64,000 nucleotides of DNA from Karalla daura (Eukaryota > Chordata > Actinopteri > Chaetodontiformes > Leiognathidae), in NCBI GenBank assembly GCA_029224185.1, contig CM055205.1:6913309-6977308 (forward strand), given 5' to 3'. Made by a program: the position numbers and the translations under genes. Below, one piece after another: positions 1-14,054 of this stretch. Below the pieces are notes generated by a model. The model was not told where the DNA came from. It worked only from the letters and a program-made list of their open reading frames with translations, and made no database searches. Numbering within the stretch: the stretch's first letter is position 1; every line of letters begins with the position of its first letter.

Positions 1-1826
1 GAACAAATATTATTATGGAAAATAATGGCTGTGTTGGGCCCATAACTTACACTTGTAACCGAAACAAGAGGAGGAAATAACAAAAATAAATCTGGCCAGA
101 CGGGCAGAGGCAGAAATTTGAGAATAGCGACGGAGCACAGGAAGTGTAGAGTCAATGGAGGGAGAAAAAAGAGAGACGGAGGAAGAGAGGCAGGGAGGGA
201 GGGAGAGATTTGACCTTGATGTCTGGCCACAGCAGCCAGTCGGGGATAGAGACACGAGGGTAAAGGAGGAAAAGACAGACGGGCAGAGGAGGAGGAGGAG
301 GAGGAGGAGGAGGGGAGGGGGAGGGGGGGGTAAAGTGCTTGGGTGATCAGATTGCTGAGAGGGCAATAGTGGCAGAGATGGAAGGAGACAGAGGAGGGAT
401 GGAGAGAGGGGGGAGGATGCTGCTTGATGAGGTGGGATGGGGTGATGAAAGGAAGGAGGGACGGAGGGAAAGGGAACTGGCAGCTTCCTGGGCACTGATC
501 CACCGATGCATCAACTCCCCGCAGCCACACCCCATCACACACATAAAATATCAATATGTGCCGCCAGCGGAGGCGCGCAGCGGGGCTCACACTCGGGATG
601 CGTTTCCGCTATTAGTGGAGCCCGCGCCCGCGTCTGCTCCCATGCCATGTCGGGTACAGATCACACACGCCTCATACACGAGACGGATTCACGTCCGATC
701 AAATTCTAACAACCGATTCTGAGTCAGGTGAAGCACTGGAGCAGCATTTTAATTTCACCGTTTTTCCAACTAATCAAGAAAATAACAGATTAGGCTGGAA
801 AAATAATTATGAGCGGGGTGAGGCATTTGTTCCAGGTGACCATGGACTGTGGGATAAGATTCTTGAGGCCCAGGGGTAATGAGCACCAATCAGCACACTC
901 CCCTGACAGCGCTAATGTCCTACAGAGAGAGATTATCGCCACAATTATTAATAATCCAGCACATCTGAGCGGCACATCAGCCCCATCTGGACCGCGCTGT
1001 GGGCGGGGGCGGGCCGCCTCTGAAGCGCTCCCTGGGAGCCGAGCGCGTCCAGAACGGAGTGACCTGTCAGAGCGCGCGGAGGAGAAATGAATTACTGGTT
1101 AGCCGCTCGACCGGCTTCTCCCCAGTCCTATCGCTCTGGCTACTCGGAAGAGAGGAGTCGCGTCTGGACCCAGGCGGAATGTCTGGATCATTAATTTAGA
1201 TAAGAGGATGAGAATCAGATCTCGGGAATGCTGAGCGGATGCTGAACCCGCTCCTACCGTCGATGGCAGAGGCCGAGCAAGACGCAAGTTTCTGGCTCAC
1301 GGAGGAGCTGCTTCACCCCACCATGTGCCGTTTAGGTGGATTTTATTTTGGTATGGGGAAAAAAAAAAGTGCGACTTTGGAAAAGGGTAGGATAATGCAG
1401 CATTGCTCGAGGGTGTAAACAGGGAACGGAGCTGATTTTACACATCAAAGAGTGTTTACGGGTCTGGGGGAACACCACTCTGCATATGTGAGAAAGGTTT
1501 AGCGGCTCCAGATTGATCTGTGTGATAAAGTGAGATAAAAAGGCCTCAGGTGGTGTCACCCAAGTCAGAGTCAACTTAACAGCAACTGGGGGTGTGAACC
1601 TTTACATGTTGGCGTAGTGTCAAAACTGGAATGCCTGACATGTCTTTATCCAATTAATTCTTTTCCTATATGTGACCTAAATCGAATAATGAAAATAAAG
1701 TCACAGTCCTTGTATATGCAGTCAATGTCTTTGATTCTGCTGTACTGGGTTTGATGAAAACCAGAAACTCTGTTGGAGTATAATCACATGAGAATGGACA
1801 GTCGGGCCTCTCTGCGGAGCCGCTAC
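1..1826 (-). other. trit1: trit1 intron 6 (partial; no coding exon seen)
   Basis: I searched both strands for the next TRIT1 segment (the region homologous to human [20 protein letters not shown]) and did not find it, so the remaining exons lie to the left. The first 490 bases are purine-rich low-complexity DNA. 780-1000 is a more complex, TAAT-rich stretch that could be conserved non-coding sequence, but this cannot be tested here. Confidence 0.6.
283..330 (+). repeat. (AGG)n / poly-G purine tract
   Basis: AGG triplet repeat running into G-rich sequence ending in eight G, within a longer purine-rich stretch from about 150 to 480. Simple-sequence DNA; the open frames across it are composition artefacts. 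Confidence 0.9.
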
Positions 1827-1938
1827 CTCTCATCCTGGACTTTCTGTTGATTGTAGCGCAGGTGGAAGTCCCTGAGCTCCTCTATCAGCCCGGCAGACAG
1901 CATCTCATCTACGCGGGCGTCCAGCCGCGTGTCCAGAG
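1827..1938 (-). CDS. trit1: trit1 coding exon 6
   Basis: Completes Ala234 and encodes 36 codons, ending in EELRDFHLRYNQQKVQDE with two bases of a split Arg codon. It is separated from exon 5 by an 85-nt intron. The donor AG/GTAGCG is weak; without splicing the frame stops immediately (AGG TAG), so splicing is required to continue. Confidence 0.88.
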
Positions 1939-4900
1939 CTGCGGCGGCAAAATGATAAGACAGACGCGTGTGAGCAGTCGTTCCGCACTCCCAGCCCGGC
2001 TGTGGCTGTGAGTCCGGCCTCACCGTCCATGTCTGCGTGCAGCCAGAAGATGCAGGGGTCTGGGTACCTGAGCGGCCCCCCCAGCCCGCCACCTCCCTCC
2101 TGCCCCCTCTGCTCCTCCAGCCAGCGGCTGTGGGGGATGCCCGTCTCCGAGTGGATCTGTAGACTCCTGTTAGTAACAAAGACAGGGGCGAACGTGCTGC
2201 GGTTAGCAGGACGGGCAGATGACTAACGCTCGGCGTCCTAGGACGCGTGTACGTCCCAGTGCCTGTGTGTCACGGGCCCTCCGAGGGTAAACTGAGATTA
2301 GCAGAATCAACCGTGCACTCGACCATTAAGTCCAATGTAAATGAAAATCTCCACCCCCCTCCTCCTCCTCCTCCTTCCTCTCCTTCTGAGGCGCAAATTT
2401 AGTTAGAGCTGGAGCCAGTGTTGTCTCAATGATTACCAGGACAGCGGCCCGGGCTTCGACGGACGCGACAGGAATGGAAAATGAGCGTTGCAGCGGCAGG
2501 AAACCACGATCTGTTTTGTCTGAAAACGCGGCATTGTCTCGGAGGTGACGTTCAGCCGGGGTCACGCGGCTTCCCAGAGAGAGACGCCGAGATTCAATCC
2601 AATCCAGCCGAGCCCTGCCCGGCTGCGCTCCGAGGTTATGAAGAAAATATGATTCCTGTCGTCCTCTGTCAGCCAGAGGAGCGGGGTAACCTAACCTGCT
2701 AACACAAAAGACCAGAGTGCACCGACTGCTACTCATCAAGCCCTGTGTGTGTGTGTGTGTGAGTGTGTGTGTAAAGAGACACTGGTCCTGTCAGCGCAGA
2801 TTGGGTGGAGGCCGTATACGGTGACTGTCAGCCGGAGACAGAGCGGGGAGCCCTTTCAGGACCTCACACAAACATGAGAAAACTGGGAAAATATGGTGGA
2901 GCCATTAAAAGGCACAAACAAGCCGGAGTGCGTCACACCCCGCCCACACAATACAATAAAGCCTGTTTCCTCCATTCTCGGACACCAACAGAGGTGTGAG
3001 CACGACAAACGCGAGGCAGTGTTAAAATGTCAACAGCGTTTAGGATTACCAGAGGTTTTTAACTGCAATCGGAACGACAATATGGTCGGTGGCAGCCACC
3101 GCCGTTACGCAACGTAACCCAACACTTGTGTTTGGCTGTCGGAGGGAGAAGAAGAAAAAAAAAAACGTTTTCATAAATCTAACTTAATTGCATTATGAAG
3201 GCATGACACAGCAGGAAATGAAAACCGAACCGAGAGCAATCCTCAACTCATCTCAGGCCAGCGGCCTCCAGCCTGCCTCTCACCCTCGGGCTGTTTGTTA
3301 ATTAGCCACCGCAGCCATGGCATTTGCGGGATTAAAAGATCCCAACAGGGTGAGTCACGTTACTTCATTTTGAACACTGTTTCCCCTCCACGCTCGGTTG
3401 TTTGATACACGTTTCAACTGAAGCAACAAAAATAAACCTCGAAGTGACGCGGACGTGATTGTTTCGCATGTTTGTGTGTCAAACAATGAGCTAAACGATA
3501 AGCTTCGACTTCAAACTGCCGTGACTTTCTGACACCAGAGCTGTGGCATGTGGCTGCGTCACCTGGCCAGCTTGCGTTTGTCGTTGGGGTGCAACATGGC
3601 CGCCATCTCGGGGTCCACCTCTGCCAGCCGTTTGTGCAGCTCCGCTCCTCCCAGCTTCTCCAGCTCCAACTTCCTGCCGGGGGCCTCGTTTCCCCCATCC
3701 CCGGACTCTTCGCTCTCCTGCTGCGAGACACATTGAGCGCGACTGCCTTTGAGGACTTAAAACTTCTCCGCTCGAGTCTAGGTGAAGTCGGCACAAAAGC
3801 CCGCGCTGTGTGCTTCGAAACAAACGAAAACCTCGGAAGGTTACGTTTACTTTCAACGAATCCCTTAAATGAAGACACACACGCAATCTCATTTCACTAA
3901 GCAAATGTTGTCAGTGGAAAAAGCTGAGCCGGGAAAGTGAGAAAACGCACCAGAGTCACGTTTCATTTGTATATACGGTGTGGTAAAAATGCTAAAAAAA
4001 GAAGTGTCTGGAGATAAACAAAGTCAGGCGGCCGGAGACGTGTATCCACTCACCCCCGTGTCCAGCAGGACCCTCCACAGCAGAGACTCGATGTAATAGT
4101 TGGTTCCTCCTACGACGATGGGCAGCGTGTTTCTGCTGTGCATGTCGTCAATGTCGGAGCGGGTCAAGGGGGGAAAACTGCTTGAAAAACATGAGTCATT
4201 CCGCTACGACCTCGCCTGGGGCTCTTTTTCTTTGTTTCCTTTTTTTTTTTTTTTGCACAACCGGCCGACAATTAAAAACTTCTCCAAACGAGCCGTGGAG
4301 CTCCTCAACGGCGCGACCGCCGCCAACGAGCCGGTCTCAAAATCAATCCACTGACCGCGGGCGGCCGCGCCGTCGCTTTTTACGTTTCCCCTGATTCGCG
4401 CGCGACTCCTCGGGTTGTTAATGCCCGCCGCTGGAGAGATTTCCCGCCAAACGCTTTTCCTCCGTCGAACCCAATCAGGGACGCAGTGAGGACCCAGATG
4501 AGTCGGAACGTTTCGTTTTTCCTCCCGCGAGAGTGAAACGTTCCTGCGAACACACACACACAGACTCACACACAAACACACACACACAAATTGGCCCGTA
4601 CGGCCAGGTAGGCTGTGTCCGCTAACGTGGGAGTTTGTTTAAAGTATCTGCTTTCCCCAGAAGCAGAAAAATAAATAAATAAAGTCGCGACGGAAGTGCT
4701 GCGAAAAAGCAACATTCACGGAGAGCCGCAGCGCAATCCCGGCGAGCAAGAGTAATAACAGTGCTTGAGGCGAAAACAGCCCACGTTACTACGAAGAGGC
4801 CGGGCCGGCAGCACTCACTCAGAACTGTGGCCGACAATGTGCAGGCGGACACTCTCTGAACGCCGTCAAATGCCTCCTCGCCACAGGTGGGCCTTCAGTT

Positions 4901-5398
4901 CTGCCACCTGAATGAATCCTCCGGACGCGCAGTTTGACCTGCCCGGTATTAACATGGAGAGCAAAGGGGGACGCTTGAGAGTCTGCTCAACTGTGATTTG
5001 TTGTTTTCCCTTGCCGATACCTCAGTGGGAAACGTGAAGGGCTCACCTTTGTGAGGCCTTAGACCGCACGGTGGTTAATTAGTGGCTGTTAAAGAGCCTT
5101 TCTAATCCACGGTTTCACCTCCCGCAGCATCACAATAGCTGGGCTTGTTGAAAAGCCATACTGGTCACAGAGGCAGAGCCACACCTCGCCTCCCTCACTC
5201 CCTCACTCTCTCTCACTCTCTCTCTCACTCTCTCACTCTCTCTCGCCTGCTCTGTCGCATCTTCTCCCATCTGGCACCTCTCCTGCCCGCTCACGGCTAA
5301 TCAAATAACGGCAGTTTAAAAAAAAAAAAGGAAAAAAAAAAAAAGGTAAAGGCCAATCAGCCACAGCCGCCACCTCCACTGTCTCTTTGGCACTCACT

Positions 5399-5449
<51 letters not shown>

Positions 5450-6012
5450 TGGAGGGGGCGGCGTCCCTGTGTTTGAGGAAGAAAAGGAGCAGGAGACTCT
5501 AGAGAGAGAGAGAGAGAGGGTGATGGCTGTGAAAATTGAGGGAGGGCAAACAGAGAGCGGGCCTCAGGACCGAAAGCAATAAAGGAAGGAAAAAAAGCGA
5601 GAGAGGGAGACGGAGGGGTCTGGGCGGAGGGGGGTTCGTGTGAGTGGCATGTTGAGTGAAGGATTGATAGCTGATGATGCATCATTAGGTCCTGCGTCTT
5701 TGATGGACTCCAAGCTGTCGGCCTCCTCTGGCTAACGCGCACACACACGCACGCACACAGGCAGACACACACACTTGTTTCTCTTCTTGCTTCCATCGTC
5801 TCTCTTTCCTGCCGCACACTTTAAAAATCCTCCCCGCCGCCCCTCTTTCCCATCTAATCTGTATTCATCTCTTTCCATTTCTCCCTCTTCCCACCAGCAG
5901 GATCGCGCCGCACTCAGCCTATTCTTGGAGCTACCGCATCCCCTCGTTGCACTGCTCAGAGTGTGTGTGTGAGAGAGAGCCTGTGAGAGAGAGTGTGTGT
6001 GTGTGTATGAGA

Positions 6013-6047
<35 letters not shown>

Positions 6048-6143
6048 CCTTCCTGATCTATTAATACCATCTCTAGTTATCGCCTCCTCTCTCCACATCT
6101 GTGTGACAGCCGGTGTCTGCAGGAGGGTGTGACTGCCCAGAGA

Positions 6144-6211
<68 letters not shown>

Positions 6212-9200
6212 GTGTGTGGAGATGCAGTACAGACACTCCTCTATAAATATCCACTCCAGTGATCTCTCTCTCCCTCTCTCTCTCATCTCTCTCTCATTTC
6301 CAGTGCAACATCTGCAGTGATACACAACAGATCTCAGGCATTTGCGCGCACACACACACACACACACGCGCCACACACCTTAAGACCAATTAAATGAATC
6401 ACAGCTGAATAATCTGTTTACCCCTTTTTTTTTCCTCAGACATGTTTCCAGGAAAGGATATCAGAGCCAGGGCTTTGTTCCGGAAGTCCACCACCGTGTA
6501 GCTGCTGACCAGCGGGTCCAGGACGCTGATCATGTGGTGTCTGCACTGGGCGCGCTCGGCCGCCGTCACCTTGTTGGTGATGATGTCGAGGCCCTGGTAC
6601 ACCTGGGGGAGGACGCAGAAGGGCGGGAAGTGAGACGCGGGGGCCGTCGCGAGGACGGATAACACAACGGGCGATCGCGTTACGGCTGATCGTGCCACGA
6701 CACGTGCCAAAAGCAGGAGCTCGGTCTGCGATGATTAAAGCCCGTCCTAGAAAGCAGAAAAGCCTGGATGACGAGGGGAAATAAATAGCACCCTCGCAAC
6801 ATATATGGGTGATTGAAACGGGCGGTGGTGGTGCGTACCAGTGTGTGTGTCTGTGTGTGAATTCGTCAATGTCAGCAGCTGGAGGAAGACTGTCGGGGGG
6901 AGGAAGAAAGCGCCGAGCCGCCCGTCGCTCATGTGAAACGGTTCCGACCGTCCCTGCAAATTACCAAACGCACCTCCTCGGTTGGATGGGCCGTCGTGGG
7001 GGCGCCCTCGTGGAATCTGACGGCCGGGTGCCACTCAGTACACGGCTGTGATAATTCCTTCCGAGACGCACACACATATACTGTACAACACACACGCAGG
7101 GGCGAGGAGCGCTGGGAGAGCCTCCCAACTGGATCCCAACTGGATCCAATCTATCTCCGCAAATCCGGCTCCACGGCCTCATCCCCCTGCACGGCATCTG
7201 TGTATAGTCTACCGTCAACCATTCAAAGTATGTCTGTGCGGCTCCGAAGGCGCATCAGCCTGAAGCGGCCAGGAAAACTTTATGAAACTCGTCGGAGTTA
7301 AAAACTTCCCAAAACTGTTTTACTACCAGCAAGGCTGAAACCCCTGCTCGGAATAGTCCTTGATTTGAGAAAAAAAAAGTGAAAAGTGAAGCGCCCTATT
7401 GTTCAATAATTCAGAGTAGGAAAATACAGCCTTTAATCACGAGCAGTCTGCCGGCTATTGGGAGCGAAGCCTGGCCGAACACACGAGTATTATTTTTAAG
7501 AGTGGATGAATGAAGTCACTCTGGACTCGCACTCGTGAGCTGATTTTTCCCCCTGTGAAAATGGTGAACACTTTGAGACAAACGACGCATTGTGAGCCGG
7601 GAGCGTTTTTTTTTTCCTTATGATTCTGGCATTTCACTGAGAAGCATCTTTGTGGAGCTGGGTCAGCTGGGCTGCCCTCAAATGAGTAGTAGTGAAAAGA
7701 TGAGTGTTGGGCAGGTCAGTAAGGCGCATCAATCTGGCACCCCCCCCCCCCCTCCCCTTTTTAAATCTGCCAAAATGAGCTCCTGCTTCACAGCATCTCT
7801 GCTTAAAAAGCCAGAAAAGTCAAGAGTGGGGTAAGAATTGACCAGTTAACCTTCCAGCAAACTGTGACTGTTCAATCGCAGCTTCAAAACCAAAACTAGG
7901 CCAAGACTATGACGCCTGGGGCTGTTTTACGAGATCAGCGCTCGAGTCTCTTTTCGAACCTTTCCAAATGAGAAAAAAATGAAGCGCAAACGTGCATGAA
8001 ATGGATTCATCTTGGGTTTATCTGCTGTGAGCAATCATTAGCATGGCAGTCTAGCCTGCAGTGCATGCCTGACAGTGGGTTTCACAACCAAGAGTAAGCA
8101 CATGATTAACCAAGTAACCAAACTTTACTATGATACGCTTATAAGCCCCAAACACTCTCAGCCGGCGTTGCAGCGGGAGGATTGTGTTTGGCAAAAAAAA
8201 CTTTCTCTCTTTCTCTCTGACCTTTACAGTGCCGCTAAATGTGTTAAGGAGGAAAAGTTATGCAAGAGGTTCTACAGATTTCTGTGTATACATTGGGTCG
8301 AACTATTTCTACACTGCAACTGCTGCGACTGCATGTACTCTATAGAGTGTTTATTTTTCCTCCTCCATACCTTTGCTGTGCTGCGGGGCTCTGCTTGAGC
8401 CTCCGTCCAGCACACACAGGGCGAAGCCAAGGGAATACCCCCATGAAAGATCTCAAGTCCATCACAGAACACACACATACCATTCACTTTCACACTTACA
8501 CCTAGGGGCAAGTTAGAGTCTCCCATCGACCTAAACATGGCTGCTTTCTGGACTGCGGGAGGAAACTGGAAAACCCAGAGATCCAAGGACCGACTTGCTG
8601 TGAGGCAACAGTGGTAACTACTCATACACTGCATTGCAAGTCCCAGTTTTCACGCAGGCTATTTCCCAATGCTGTGATGGTAGTGCGGGTATTAGGTTAT
8701 TAGGTTTTAGGGGCTCAAACAAACCAAGGTCCAAGATGTTCTCATAAACATGCTCTTCCTCAACCCTGAATCAGCAACAATAATAGACATATGTCTAATG
8801 TAACACACTTCCACTGGGCGATCGATACAGCTCGGTGAGTTGCTTCTCACGTCCTCAGCGAAATGTTGCGTGTGGCTTGCGTGCACATCGCCAACTGTTC
8901 TTCAGCCAGCCACAGCCAGGCAAAAGTGGGGAGCAGGGCAGGACAGAACAACCCAGGCCGATAAATTATTCACGGCCTCCCCGCACGACACCACCACCGT
9001 CAGCCAGGGGAGGGAGGGAGGGACAGACGGACGGATGGATGGATGGATGAATGGATGGGTAGGAAGAGGAGGAGGAGGAGACAGAGAGCAAATGAAGGAG
9101 GGCGAAGTTTTGAAGGGGCTTTTGGAGAAGGAAAAAAAAGAGCAGCGGAGAGGACGTCAGAGAACAGAAGACGAGCAGACATAAGAGACAGGAGAGCGCT

Positions 9201-12200
9201 GTGTACTTGTTACAGAGAACAGGATGCTCTCTGACAAATTTGCACACATTATACACCATCAGGCCTCCTTTGCCCGAGCTGCCATTTCTCTCTCTCTCTC
9301 TCTCTCTGTCACCCAAACACACACACAGACTGCGCAGCGTGGAGACAAAATGATCGGGAGCAGATGGATGGCACGACGATGGCGAGAGGAGGACAGGCAG
9401 AGACGCTCAGAGATATAGGTTAGCGTCGGGGCTGTGTGAGAGTGCGTGAATGTGTGTGTGTGGGAGAGAGAGAGAGAGAGAGAAGCAGACAATTAGTGAG
9501 TAAGGGTCATGTGTCTCTCATTCCGAGTCACACACCTCCCTGATTAACACAGTTTTCCCGCACACGGTCGGCAGAATAAAGCTCTTTCTTCTTATTCTTC
9601 TTACCCCAAAAATCCAAATAACGTTTTTTTTCCAGTTACCAGTGGTGCCGGCATTGATGCTTATCCGGCTGTATATCAGCCGCTGAGATTGTGACAGCTC
9701 CAGTCTGAACTCACACTCAAATATTTTGGGCCGTTTACAGTAACAAAGGGAGGTAAAAGAAAAAAACAGATTCCACAGCAGCATGTCCAAAATTGTGATT
9801 TTTTTCTTGTGAGCAGCTTTATGAAGGAACTACACACAGCGACTGTATCATGATGCAGGAGGGAGCCTCTCAAGGCAAGTCACATTGGCACTCCGACTGA
9901 CATTGTGGAGTTAGATTACCACCAACAGGGTGCTGCTAGCGCTAGACTGCGGAGGATGCTTCCACTGGGGCTGAAGAAAATGAAACTCGGGCAACTGATC
10001 TTCTTCTTAGGAGGACAAAACCTCAATTATGGTGTGGAGATGAACAGCTTACAGAATATTCCATTCATTGGCTGTTTACATCCTGGAGACCATAGAAGGG
10101 TTCATTTCTGCCGACACACCCACGTCCATTCATTCCTGACTACACACATCTTAGCTCATCATTCCTCCCATCCTTTATCTTCCACGATTTGGACCTTAGC
10201 AACTGTCCAGGGTGAAGGCAGGGAATAAACCCTGGACAGGTCAACAGTCCCTCACAGGGCACACGCCCCATTCACTCTCACCCTCACTCCAGGAGAAACT
10301 TAGAGTCTCCAATCGATCCAAACATTCATGTTTTTGCACTGTGATGAATCCAGGAAACCTGGAGAAAACTCACAGTGCTCGGGGAGAGCACGCAAACAGA
10401 GAGGCCCTCAGTCTGACCTGGAAGAGCAACCCAGGTCTTTCTAAATGTGAACTGACAGTGCTCCTGCCCAATATGCAGCCCATCAAATACAGTAAAGTGA
10501 GTGTGTGCATATCCCTGCTCCATCATTCATTCCCATGTTTCCAGTCATCAAAACCTTCCATACCATTTATAGTCCTCGAAATCTACACTATGCACACTAT
10601 CTTACATCTTCTCTACATCTTACACATTCAAACAAGATTGGGACTCGGAAGAAGACGCTGCTCTGATACTAATTTGATGACACGGATCATCAAACAGTGT
10701 AAAAAAAGTGTGAAAATCTCAACTAGGACGTCACTTGTGAATAAGGTGTATAAATGCTTGCATCATGTGAATGAGACCGGACAAACCTGTTGTCCTGATT
10801 AATGCTTATTCTGAATTCAATCTTACTCAAATCACGGCCGTCTATTTCAGATGGATGTGTGGATGTAGTTCAATGCAGTGAGAAAGGTTCAATATGCAGA
10901 GGGAAATCCTGTGGTCTAAATACCGTCCATACTGGTGTATACAGTAGCTCTTCCGCCTGCTCAATGTACCATAAGGTGAGAGTTTGTGCCGTTTCCCAGC
11001 ACCATGAAATTAAATTTATGGCAATTTAAAGCAAAATGTATTCTAACGTCCATATTGTGCTTTTTTTTATGAGGTAATTTCATTTTTTATCAGCTCTTTT
11101 ATTCCCGCTCATTATTCCCCTCTCAGGGCGCCCGCGCTCCGTCTGAATCCCGCCCCTCCACCTCTCCAGCAGCGGCTCCGTTTCCTCGCTCTTCCGTCTT
11201 CCTCCTCTTCCTCCTCTTCCTCCTCCTTACCTGCCACCGGGAGAAACTGGCTAATCGTTATGCAACCGCCTCTGCGCGTGCACCCCCGCGTTCTCGCGGG
11301 CCGCGGCGGCTTTAATTTCACCCCAACGAGGACGAGGAGACCTGAGAGCCACGGCAGAGTGGAGTGGAGAGCGGGGGAAAATAATAATAATGATGATGAG
11401 AGGAGTGGAGGGTGCGAGGAGAGGGATGCTTTGAGGTGCTGGGAGCAGCAAAGGAGAGGGGAAAATGAGAGAGAAGTGAGGACCCCCGATGCCGAGGCGG
11501 TGGGAGTCATGAAGGAACCGAAGATAAGGATCAACGTGGCAAATCGTGTTTACACATCTTCTGGGGGAAAGTCAGACAAAAAGGGGGAGAATGAGGAAGT
11601 ACGTTCCTGGCAATTTTTATTTCCGCTTTTCAAACACTGTAAATAATTTAAGGGGGAATCTTTCTTCGACTCATTTCCTTCTGAGGCAGTTGTTTCAATG
11701 TTTGAACACTTTTCACGGCAAACAACTGAACACAATCAGCAGTTTTTTTACGTCTTCTTTTCCGGGGGTCACATTTTGCCTTCCATCCGGAATGGGACAG
11801 ATATTCTAAAGCCACTTGGAGGCTGCAACGAAATGAAATGTGACATGCAATCACTTCCTTGATACGGGTTAAAAAAAAAGAAGGGAAAATCCCCAGGAAG
11901 CATCACAAGAATTTGCTGGGGAGTCACAGAGCGAATGTTTCAGAGTGGTGCGTGTGTGTGTCCGATCCGGCGTTGCTAACGCCCCACACGTCATAATTCA
12001 CAGCGATGCTCTTCAATGGAGCCCCGGCTATATGGGTACAGCTGCCCCTCTCCTTCCTGTCTCGGCTCTTAAATGGATGTGAATGGATGTGAGCGTGTGG
12101 GCTTGTGTGCGAGTGAGGAAGGAATGCGTGCGTGCGCGAGTGTGTGCGAGACAATGAGCTCAGTGTTCGAGGCTCTAGCGGAGCCTGCAGCCAGCCTGCC

Positions 12201-13969
12201 CGGCCAACCTTACGCCCTGCACGAGACAGCTGTTCCCCGGCCACATAAATGAGGGAGGGGGGCACGGCCCAATGAAAGAACGAGGGCAAGGGAGACAGAG
12301 AGGGCTGAGGAAAAGAGAAAGAGACGGGGAGAACAAACACTCATTGACACATAAAATCAGATTCAGACGCAGCCAAAAAGAGGATAAAGCGGGGGGGGGG
12401 GGGGGGGATAAAGCAAACCTTTCAGAGTAGTGTCAGAGCAGGGCTTCTCTTTGCCAGTGTTGGTTTTTGATTAAAATGGAGGCAAAATGTTGCTCTCTGA
12501 CCAGAGCTGTAGAACTGTAATGCACCGCATATAAGCTTTACTTCATGTGCTTATTTTACACACAGCTCGATCATTGTCCGAGTCTTCCCAATAACATCTG
12601 GAAGTCTCTGTCAGTCACATGACCATAATGAAGAGTGGAGGACTGTAACTGCATAATTAGTCCCTTACACCCCTTTTGCCTCCATTTACTGTAAACCAGC
12701 AGCTTTTCCCAGAGTTTAAACTCGGAATGTTATCTCTTCAGAGGTTTTCCTCCATCCTCTAACATGCTAACCCGGTAGAATTGACTCCCATGTGGCAGTT
12801 TTCGCCTTGGGATTGTACATCATGTCATTAGAATATGAGTTGCAAGGAGGGAGAACAAGGTCATTCAGAGGACCGTCAATTTATCCATGTCTAACCAGTC
12901 CAACCACAACCACTGTGTCACATCATTCCTATTTTAGAAGAGCAGGTCGAGGTGACAGTGAACATGAAAAGCTTCCAGCATTCCCTAAAAGGTCAACTCG
13001 GTCAAAGACGGCTTCCTATTGGTGGACTTGAAAAAATAACAATTTTTCAAAAATCAGGGATCAAAGTTCACCAAGTCGAGCTTGAGGTGAAACACTCGTG
13101 TGGATTTATTTCTCCCTTGAGACAGAATCCACTGGTTGCAGCAAATTCATGAGACAAATTCAATTTCTCAGGGACTGGTCCCTGGTTCAACTCGCAGTCA
13201 GAGTCATTGCCTCTGTTTGGAGTCTGAAGGTTTGGATGCAGATGTGCATTTTCTCCAGGCGCCAGGGTTTCCTCATAAGTCCAAAGACATGGATATTTAG
13301 GTCAATTGGGGACTCTAAATTACCTCTAGGTTTGAGTGTGAGAGTGAATGGTGTGTGTGTGGCTGTATTCTGTGTGCACTTGAGATAGGCTCAAGCAAAC
13401 CCTTTCAGTATGTCTTAGCATGAGAAACTGTAAAGGGGAGGAATTACCAAGGTAAGATGCCAAAATGCAGAAATCTTGGATCAGAAACCAGAGCAGTCAA
13501 GTGTAATCAGTGGACCCGGGTCCTGAGAGGAGGACAGTGCATCCGTACAGTAGCCGTGCACACGTTCAACCTGCTGAGCTGCATGGCTCCCCTCCTCTCC
13601 TCTCTCCTCCTCTCCTCTCCTCTCTTCTCTGAATCCTTCCCTCCGTTACACTTGCAACAGAATACCTATGCGCTTATTTTCTCCTTCTAACCCTTCTCTC
13701 CTTCCCCCTCTGGGTACCATCCTTCAACAATTTATCCCTCCATCTTCCTCCCCTCTCTCCGTCTCTCTGTGGGGAATGGCCCAGTAATGCCAGACTAATA
13801 AATCATTCATGCCGTTGTCGCCCCCCCCCCCCCCCCCCCTCATCCCTCCTCTTCTTCCTCCTCCTCCATCCTGCCATCCTCCTCTCCCTTGCTGCTGTAC
13901 TGTAGCTGTGACCGCAGCACCACACCCGCAATTCAGCACTCACATACATGGGCGTGCAAGCACACATAT

Positions 13970-14054
<85 letters not shown>

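Larger units (their letters stand above)
4153..6461 (-). other. trit1: trit1 intron 2, U12-type AT-AC intron
   Basis: A 2309-nt intron in transcript sense starting ATATCCTTTC and ending AC. A CCCTTGAC element, close to the U12 branch-site consensus TCCTTRAC, places its branch adenosine about 11 nt before the acceptor. The flanking exons encode continuous TRIT1 protein only if the intron is removed at these AT and AC bases, and no GT-AG alternative near the boundary keeps the frame. The interior contains several long CA/TG and CT/GA tracts. Confidence 0.85.

Noticed and set aside
5233..5817. 194-codon minus-strand open frame
   Set aside because: Built from CT/GA and CA/TG arrays (Ser-Leu and Cys-Val runs) inside the trit1 AT-AC intron.
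10212..10802. 196-codon plus-strand open frame
   Set aside because: Its first part is the antisense of dispersed repeat copy B; the rest is unrecognised.
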